Shown: piece by piece, positions 57,268 through 64,000 of the stretch
Layout of the letters: each line of letters starts with the position of its first letter
Position numbering within the stretch: the first letter of the stretch is position 1
From: Trichlorobacter ammonificans
GTDB lineage: Bacteria; Desulfobacterota; Desulfuromonadia; Geobacterales; Pseudopelobacteraceae
Assembly: GCF_933509905.1 (NCBI RefSeq)
Contig: NZ_OW150024.1
Span: forward strand, 1,724,001 to 1,788,000
Length of the DNA stretch: 64,000 bases
Direction: 5' to 3'
Notes under the pieces: model-generated
The model's database searches: none
What the model was told of the DNA's origin: nothing
The model's input: only the letters and a program-made list of their open reading frames with translations
Program-made: the position numbers and the translations under genes

Positions 57268-60200
57268 TGAGCACCACACGGATCACGGACGATCATTCCC
57301 TGGGAGCACGCGACTGGGAAGAGTTCTACCGCAACCGCTGGCAGTACGACAAGGTGGTGCGCAGCGCCCACGGGGTGAACTGTACCGGCGGCTGCAGCTG
57401 GATGGTGCATGTCAAGGACGGCATCGTCGGCTGGGAACTGCAGGCCAACGACTACCCCCAGTTCAACGGCGAACTGCCGAACCACGAACCGCGCGGCTGC
57501 CCCCGGGGGATCAGCTTCTCCTGGTACCTCTACAGCCCCCTGCGGGTGAAGCACCCTTATATGCGCGGCGTGCTGCTGGACCTCTGGCGTGAGGCCCGTC
57601 AACGGTTCGACGATCCGGTGGAGGCATGGAAGAGCATCGTGGAGAACCCCCAGGCGCGGCAGAGCTACACCGGCAGCCGCGGCATGGGCGGGTTCCGGCG
57701 GGTTGCCTGGGAAACGGCCCAGGAACTGATCGCCGCCTCCTCCCTCTACACGGCAAAGACGTACGGTCCCGACCGGGTGGTGGGCTTTTCGCCGATCCCG
57801 GCCATGTCCATGATCAGCTACGCCGCCGGCAGCCGGTTCCTGCAGCTCTTCGGCGGCGTGGCCATGAGCTTCTACGACTGGTACTGCGACCTTCCCCCGG
57901 CGTCTCCCCAGGTCTGGGGCGAGCAGACCGACGTCAACGAATCGGCCGACTGGTACAACGCCTCTTACATCGTGCTCTGCGGCTCCAACGTGCCGATGAC
58001 CCGCACCCCGGACGCCCACTTCCTCTCCGAGGCCCGCTATCGCGGTACCAAGGTGGTGGTCATGTCCCCGGACTACAACATGGCCACCAAGTTCGCCGAC
58101 GCCTGGCTGCCGGTTGAGCAGGGGCACGACGGCGCCTTCTGGATGGCGCTCAACCACGTCCTCCTCACCGAGTTCTACGTCGAGCGCCAGGTTCCCTTCT
58201 TCGACGAGTACGTGCGGAACTATACCGACCTCCCCTTCCTGGTCAAACTGACCGAGAAGGACGGCGCGCTGCGCCAGGGGGAGTTCCTGCGTGCCTCGGA
58301 GCTGGAGCGGGCCGAGGGGCTGGAGCATGCCGACTGGACCATGTGCGTCTGCGACAGCGCCGGCAGCGTCCGCATCCCCCACGGCAGCATCGGCTCCCGC
58401 TACAGCAAGCGGGAAGGGGCCTGGAATCTGGACATGAAGGATATGGTGGACGGCGGCGAGATCGACTGCAGCCTCTCCTTCCTGGGGGGGGAAACCGGCA
58501 TGGTGCGCTTCTCCTTCGAGGCGGACGGCGACCTGCTGCGGGAAGTGCCGGTACGACGGGTCATGACCAGAAACGGCGAGGTGACCGTTGCCACGGTGTT
58601 CGACCTGCTCATGGCCCAGTTCGGCGTCTCCCGGGGCCTGAAAGGGGACTACCCCGCCGGCTACGGCGACGACAAGCCGTTCACTCCGGCCTGGCAGGAG
58701 AAGTACACCGGCATTGCCGCGGAAACCCTGCTCAAGATCGCCCGCGAGTGGGGTCAGAACGGCGAACAGAGCAACGGCCGCAACATGGTCATCATCGGCG
58801 CCGGCATCAACCACTGGTACCACAACGACCTGATCTACCGCTCCATCATCACCGCCCTGATCCTCACCGGCAGCGTGGGGCGCAACGGCGCCGGTCTGGC
58901 CCACTACGTCGGCCAGGAAAAGGTGGTGCCCCTGGCCCCGTGGACCACCGTGGCCATGGCCCAGGACTGGACCAAGGCGTCCCGCCTGCAGAACACCCCC
59001 AGCTTCTGGTACATCCACTCCGACCAGTGGCGCTACGACCGCACCTTTGTGGACTACTTCAAGCCGGAGACCGGCGAGAACATGCCGCTGCACGCCGCCG
59101 ACTTCAACGCCAAGGCGGTCCGGCTGGGCTGGCTCCCCTTCGCCCCCCATTTCAACGACAACACCCTACGGCTGGTGGAGGCGGCCAAGGCGGCCGGCGC
59201 CGCCACCGACGACGAGATCCGCGCCTGGCTGGTGGCCCGCCTGAAAAGCGGTCAGACCCGTTTCGCCATCGAGGACCCGGACGGCGCGGGGAACTCCCCC
59301 AAGGTCTGGTTCATCTGGCGCGGCAACGCCATCTCCTCCAGCGCCAAGGGGCACGAATTCTTCCTCAAGCATGTCATCGGCGCCCCCAACAGCAGCTTCA
59401 CCGCCCGGGAAGCGGCCAAGGGACAGGTGCACGAGCTGGTCTGGCACGAACAGGCCCCCACCGCCAAGATGGACCTGGTGGTGGACCTGAACTTCCGGAT
59501 GGACACCTCCACCCTCTACTCCGACATCGTGCTGCCGGCAGCCACCTGGTACGAGAAGTCGGACCTGAACACCACCGACATGCACTCCTTTGTCAACTGC
59601 ATGGACGCCGCCGTGCCGCCGGCCTGGGAGTCGCGGACCGACTGGGACATCTTCGGCGGCATCGCCGCCAAGGTCAGCGAACTGGCCCCGGCCCACTTCC
59701 CGGCGCCGGTCAGGGATATCATCGCCGCCCCGCTGCTCCACGACACGCCGGGCGAAATCGCCCAGCGCAGCGTCAAGGACTGGAAGCTGGGCGAATGCGA
59801 GGCGATACCGGGCACGACCATGCCCAACCTGCCGATCGTGGAGCGGGACTACGTCAACCTCTACAACCGCTTCCTCTCCCTGGGGCCCGGCATCGGCCAC
59901 CTCCATGCCCACGGAGTGAACTTCGACGCCGAGGATGTCCACGCCAGGCTGCTCAAGGAGATGCCGACCCGCTCCTGGGGCGACAAAAGCTTCGTGGATC
60001 TGCAGGACACCCGCACCGTGGCCGACGTGCTGATGGCCTTTGCCCCGGAAACCAACGGCGAGCTGGCCTACCGCGCCTACCAGAACCTGGAGAAGCGGGT
60101 GGGCAAGCCGCTGGCCCAGATCGCCGCCGGCGACCGCAATTTCCGGATCACCTGGGAGGAGATCACCCAGAAGCCGCGCCGCTTCATCAGCACCCCGGTC

Positions 60201-60842
60201 TGGAGCGGCCTGGTCAACGACAGCCGTCCCTACGCCCCCTACACCCTGAACGTGGAGCACGGCGTACCCTGGCGCACCCTGACCGGCCGGCAGTCCTTCT
60301 ACCTGGATCACCCCTACTACGGCCAGTTCCACGAGGGGCTGCCCACCTTCAAGGCCAAGCTCGACCCGGCCATCCTGGACGAGACCGAGGGGGAAAGCGG
60401 GCTGATCCTCAACCTCCTCACCCCCCACGGCAAGTGGAGCATCCATTCCACGTACAGCGACAACCTGCGGATGCTGACCCTTTCCCGGGGCGGCCCCGTG
60501 GTCTGGCTGAACCATGAGGATGCGGCAAGCGCCGGCATCGAGGACAACGAGCCGATCGAGGTCTACAACGCCAACGGCGTGGTGACCAGCCGGGCCGTGG
60601 TGTCGTCCCGCATCCCGCGGGGAGCGGCCATCATGTACCACGCCCCGGAACGGACCCTGGACATCAGGAAATCGCGCAAGAGCGGCAAGCGGGGCGGCGT
60701 GCACAACTCCCTCTCCCGCATCCGCCTGAAGCCGACCCTGATGCTCGGCGGCTACGCCCAGTTCAGCTACTACTTCAATTACTGGGGACCGACCGGCGTG
60801 AACCGTGACAGCTACGTGGTGGTCAGAAAGTTGAGGGGGTGA
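57267..60842 (+). CDS. narG: Respiratory nitrate reductase catalytic subunit NarG
   Basis: 1191 residues, a little shorter than E. coli NarG (1247). The N-terminal FS0 region reads HGVNCTGGCSW. The molybdenum ligand Asp is in WYCDLPPASPQVWGEQTDVNESADWYN. Mo-bis-MGD domains continue to a C-terminus with GGYAQFSYYFNYWGPTGVNRD. No twin-arginine signal, so it faces the cytoplasm as in NarGHI. It reduces nitrate to nitrite. Similarity to the enterobacterial protein is high throughout. Confidence 0.97.
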   Translation: MSTTRITDDHSLGARDWEEFYRNRWQYDKVVRSAHGVNCTGGCSWMVHVKDGIVGWELQANDYPQFNGELPNHEPRGCPRGISFSWYLYSPLRVKHPYMRGVLLDLWREARQRFDDPVEAWKSIVENPQARQSYTGSRGMGGFRRVAWETAQELIAASSLYTAKTYGPDRVVGFSPIPAMSMISYAAGSRFLQLFGGVAMSFYDWYCDLPPASPQVWGEQTDVNESADWYNASYIVLCGSNVPMTRTPDAHFLSEARYRGTKVVVMSPDYNMATKFADAWLPVEQGHDGAFWMALNHVLLTEFYVERQVPFFDEYVRNYTDLPFLVKLTEKDGALRQGEFLRASELERAEGLEHADWTMCVCDSAGSVRIPHGSIGSRYSKREGAWNLDMKDMVDGGEIDCSLSFLGGETGMVRFSFEADGDLLREVPVRRVMTRNGEVTVATVFDLLMAQFGVSRGLKGDYPAGYGDDKPFTPAWQEKYTGIAAETLLKIAREWGQNGEQSNGRNMVIIGAGINHWYHNDLIYRSIITALILTGSVGRNGAGLAHYVGQEKVVPLAPWTTVAMAQDWTKASRLQNTPSFWYIHSDQWRYDRTFVDYFKPETGENMPLHAADFNAKAVRLGWLPFAPHFNDNTLRLVEAAKAAGAATDDEIRAWLVARLKSGQTRFAIEDPDGAGNSPKVWFIWRGNAISSSAKGHEFFLKHVIGAPNSSFTAREAAKGQVHELVWHEQAPTAKMDLVVDLNFRMDTSTLYSDIVLPAATWYEKSDLNTTDMHSFVNCMDAAVPPAWESRTDWDIFGGIAAKVSELAPAHFPAPVRDIIAAPLLHDTPGEIAQRSVKDWKLGECEAIPGTTMPNLPIVERDYVNLYNRFLSLGPGIGHLHAHGVNFDAEDVHARLLKEMPTRSWGDKSFVDLQDTRTVADVLMAFAPETNGELAYRAYQNLEKRVGKPLAQIAAGDRNFRITWEEITQKPRRFISTPVWSGLVNDSRPYAPYTLNVEHGVPWRTLTGRQSFYLDHPYYGQFHEGLPTFKAKLDPAILDETEGESGLILNLLTPHGKWSIHSTYSDNLRMLTLSRGGPVVWLNHEDAASAGIEDNEPIEVYNANGVVTSRAVVSSRIPRGAAIMYHAPERTLDIRKSRKSGKRGGVHNSLSRIRLKPTLMLGGYAQFSYYFNYWGPTGVNRDSYVVVRKLRG

Positions 60843-60846
60843 GGCT

Positions 60847-62294
<1,448 letters not shown>

Positions 62295-62298
<4 letters not shown>

Positions 62299-62852
62299 AC
62301 AGTCCGGAACTCTACGACGCCCTGTCCCGCCTGCTGGACTACCCGGAAAACCCGGAGCAGGTGCGGCGGGACCAGGCCCTGGTCGGCGACCTGCTGGGCA
62401 GACGCTACCCCGACTGCCATCTCGACTCCTTTGCCGCCTTCGTCGCCTCCTCCCCGGAAGCGGCGCTGCAGGAGGAGTACGTCGCCACCTTCGACTTCAA
62501 CCCGACCACCGCCCCCTACCTGGGTCACCATCTCTTTGGCGACAACCAGAAAAAAGGGGGATATATGATCATGCTGAAACAGGAGTACGAACGCCGGGGC
62601 TACGTCGCCAACGGCTGCGAGCTTCCCGACCACCTTGCCGTGGTGCTCGGCTTCCTGGCCCACCAGGCCCGTCGGGAGGAAACGGAGGAGGAAGCGGAAA
62701 CCCGTCGCCGGTTCATCGCCCAGTGCGTGCTACCGGGGGTCGAGCGGCTGCAGGCGGCCTTCGACGAACGGCAGCACTCCCCCTGGCGACCGCTCATTGA
62801 AGCAGTGCGGCTGTTGTGCGCGGAAGATTGCAAGGAGGTTCCGTCATGCTGA
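62295..62852 (+). CDS. narJ: Nitrate reductase assembly chaperone NarJ
   Basis: 185 residues, all helical, of the TorD/NarJ chaperone type (LLDYPENPEQ, YVATFDFNPTTAPYLGHHLFGD). It helps insert the Mo cofactor into NarG. ATG overlaps the narH stop, and its end overlaps the narI start by 7 bp. Confidence 0.92.
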
Positions 62853-63526
62853 ACACCATCGTTTTCGTCATACTCCCCTACGTGGCCCTGGCGCTGCTCC
62901 TGTTCGTGACGCCGTACCGCTTCTTCAGCAACCGGCTGACCTGGTCCGCCTACTCCACCCAGTTTCTGGAGCGCGACACCCTCTACTGGGGGATCAATCC
63001 CTGGCACTACGGCATCCTGCCGGTGCTGCTGGCTCACCTCTTCGCCACCCTGTTCCCCGGCGTCACCGCGGCCCTGCTGGGGGACCGCACCCGGCTGCTG
63101 GTGGTGGAGGCCACCGGCCTTGGGCTGGGAATCATCGCCCTGCTGGGCTGCCTGATCCTGTTGCTCCGCCGGGCGAACTCCCCCATCCTGGGCAAGGTCA
63201 CCTCGCCGGCCGACATCCTGCTGCTCCTGGTGCTGGCGCTCCAGACCGCCAGCGGCATCGTGGTGGCGGTCACCGCCGGCTGGGGAGCCCAGTGGTATCC
63301 GGCCACGGCCGGTCCCTACCTGCGCTCCCTGGTACTGCTCAACCCGCAGCCCGAGTACGTAAGCGGCATTTCCACCGCCTTCACCCTGCATGTGGCCGGC
63401 GCCTTCCTGCTGCTGGCGGTGCTGCCCTTCACCAAGCTGGTGCACCTGCTCTACCTGCCGTTCGATTTCCTGAAGGACCCGCCGCTGTTGTACAAGTGGC
63501 GGACGCGGCGGGACGAAATCGGCTAG
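62846..63526 (+). CDS. narI: Nitrate reductase cytochrome b subunit NarI
   Basis: 226 residues from ATG 62846, with AAGGAGG 7 nt upstream; an in-frame codon at 62816 is not needed. Five membrane spans. Heme b ligand His candidates are in NPWHYGIL, LLAHLFA, TLHVAGAF and KLVHLLY, matching the two axial pairs. It oxidises quinol on the periplasmic side. Confidence 0.94.
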   Translation: MLNTIVFVILPYVALALLLFVTPYRFFSNRLTWSAYSTQFLERDTLYWGINPWHYGILPVLLAHLFATLFPGVTAALLGDRTRLLVVEATGLGLGIIALLGCLILLLRRANSPILGKVTSPADILLLLVLALQTASGIVVAVTAGWGAQWYPATAGPYLRSLVLLNPQPEYVSGISTAFTLHVAGAFLLLAVLPFTKLVHLLYLPFDFLKDPPLLYKWRTRRDEIG

Positions 63527-63554
63527 CAGCTTCACCCCACAAGGAGAACGCGCA

Positions 63555-64000
63555 ATGTCCGGATCGACACGAACCGACGAAAAACCGATGGGCTGGATGG
63601 ACCTGCTCGCCTTCGGGCGGGACGACATCATGGCCCTGCACAAGACCTGGGTCGCCTTCTTCATCACCTTCTACGTCTGGTTCAACATGGCGCCGCTGGC
63701 CTCCACCATCATGAAGGAGACCGGGCTGACCCTTGACCAGCTCAAGATCCTGGCAACCTGCAACGTGGCCCTGACCGTGCCGATGCGGGTCATCGTCGGC
63801 ATGCTCTGCGACCGGCTGGGGCCGCGCAAAACCTTCTGCCTGGTGATGTGGACCATGGCGGTACCCTGCGTCTGGTTCGCCTTTGCCAGCACCTTCACCG
63901 AAATGCTGATCACCCGCCTGATCCTGAGCGCGGTGGGAACCGGCTTCGTGGTGGGCATCGCCATGACCTCCCTCTGGTTCAAACCGAAGGACACCGGCTT
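63555..64000 (+). CDS. narK: Nitrate/nitrite transporter NarK, 3'-truncated by window end
   Basis: 148 codons visible. MFS transporter: the first four membrane spans are in place, with WFNMAPLAST in the first and the loop motif GMLCDRLGPRK between the second and third. AAGGAG precedes the ATG. It moves nitrate in or nitrite out for the adjacent NarGHI. The rest lies beyond the window. Confidence 0.93.
   Translation, partial: MSGSTRTDEKPMGWMDLLAFGRDDIMALHKTWVAFFITFYVWFNMAPLASTIMKETGLTLDQLKILATCNVALTVPMRVIVGMLCDRLGPRKTFCLVMWTMAVPCVWFAFASTFTEMLITRLILSAVGTGFVVGIAMTSLWFKPKDTG

Overview
The window is dense, high-GC DNA from a Gram-negative bacterium. The gene content points to the Geobacterales (Geobacter/Trichlorobacter-like Desulfuromonadota), although that assignment is an inference. 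The supporting content is LPS synthesis (LpxC), many multi-domain hybrid histidine kinases, PocR and c-type-heme sensor domains, small multiheme cytochromes, a sigma54 two-component regulator and a respiratory nitrate reductase operon. No rRNA, tRNA, CRISPR array, insertion sequence or phage gene was seen. The two ends cut genes: mutS lacks its 5' part and narK lacks its 3' part.

Region by region. 1-3.8 kb holds mutS, an AMIN/amidase_3 cell-wall amidase and rsmI, all overlapping. 3.8-10.9 kb is a sensory block in which two paralogous hybrid histidine kinases flank a lone periplasmic solute-binding protein. 10.9-19.7 kb is housekeeping: lpxC, cysE, class I fumarase, a DUF815 ATPase, a bactofilin/M23 peptidase pair, an ABC-F protein and a DEAD-box helicase whose leader carries a promoter and a terminator-like hairpin. 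19.7-35 kb holds an MscS channel, rhomboid protease, tex, infA, efp, epmA, xseA, a YkgJ-type protein, a CheX-like protein, a cytochrome c, a transglutaminase and guaBA.

35.2-41.7 kb is the most unusual part. A histidine kinase and a sigma54-activating response regulator sit directly upstream of an excellent -24/-12 promoter. That promoter reads into two very small genes, one a 75-residue Cys-rich protein and one a 33-residue single-span membrane peptide. This looks like a self-contained signalling circuit with uncharacterised output.

41.8-55.3 kb holds genes of the arsenosugar-biosynthesis type: an AhpD-like protein, ArsS radical SAM, and glycosyltransferases of the TIGR04283 and TIGR04282 types. 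They are split by four translationally chained or closely spaced signalling genes: a heme-c GGDEF/EAL protein, a PocR hybrid kinase, a REC-PAS-GGDEF protein and an Hpt-bearing hybrid kinase. The last transferase is fused in frame to a complete MsrB, with a strong ribosome binding site at the domain junction.

55.3-64 kb is for nitrate respiration and nitrosative stress: a triheme cytochrome, a DUF1858 protein plus hemerythrin (the two halves of a RIC-like protein), and cytochrome c-narGHJI-narK. Three CRP/FNR-superfamily boxes (two perfect TTGAC-N4-GTCAA, one variant) precede these three units. Each is positioned about 41.5 bp before a plausible start site, so one regulator, probably HcpR- or FNR-like, may control all three.
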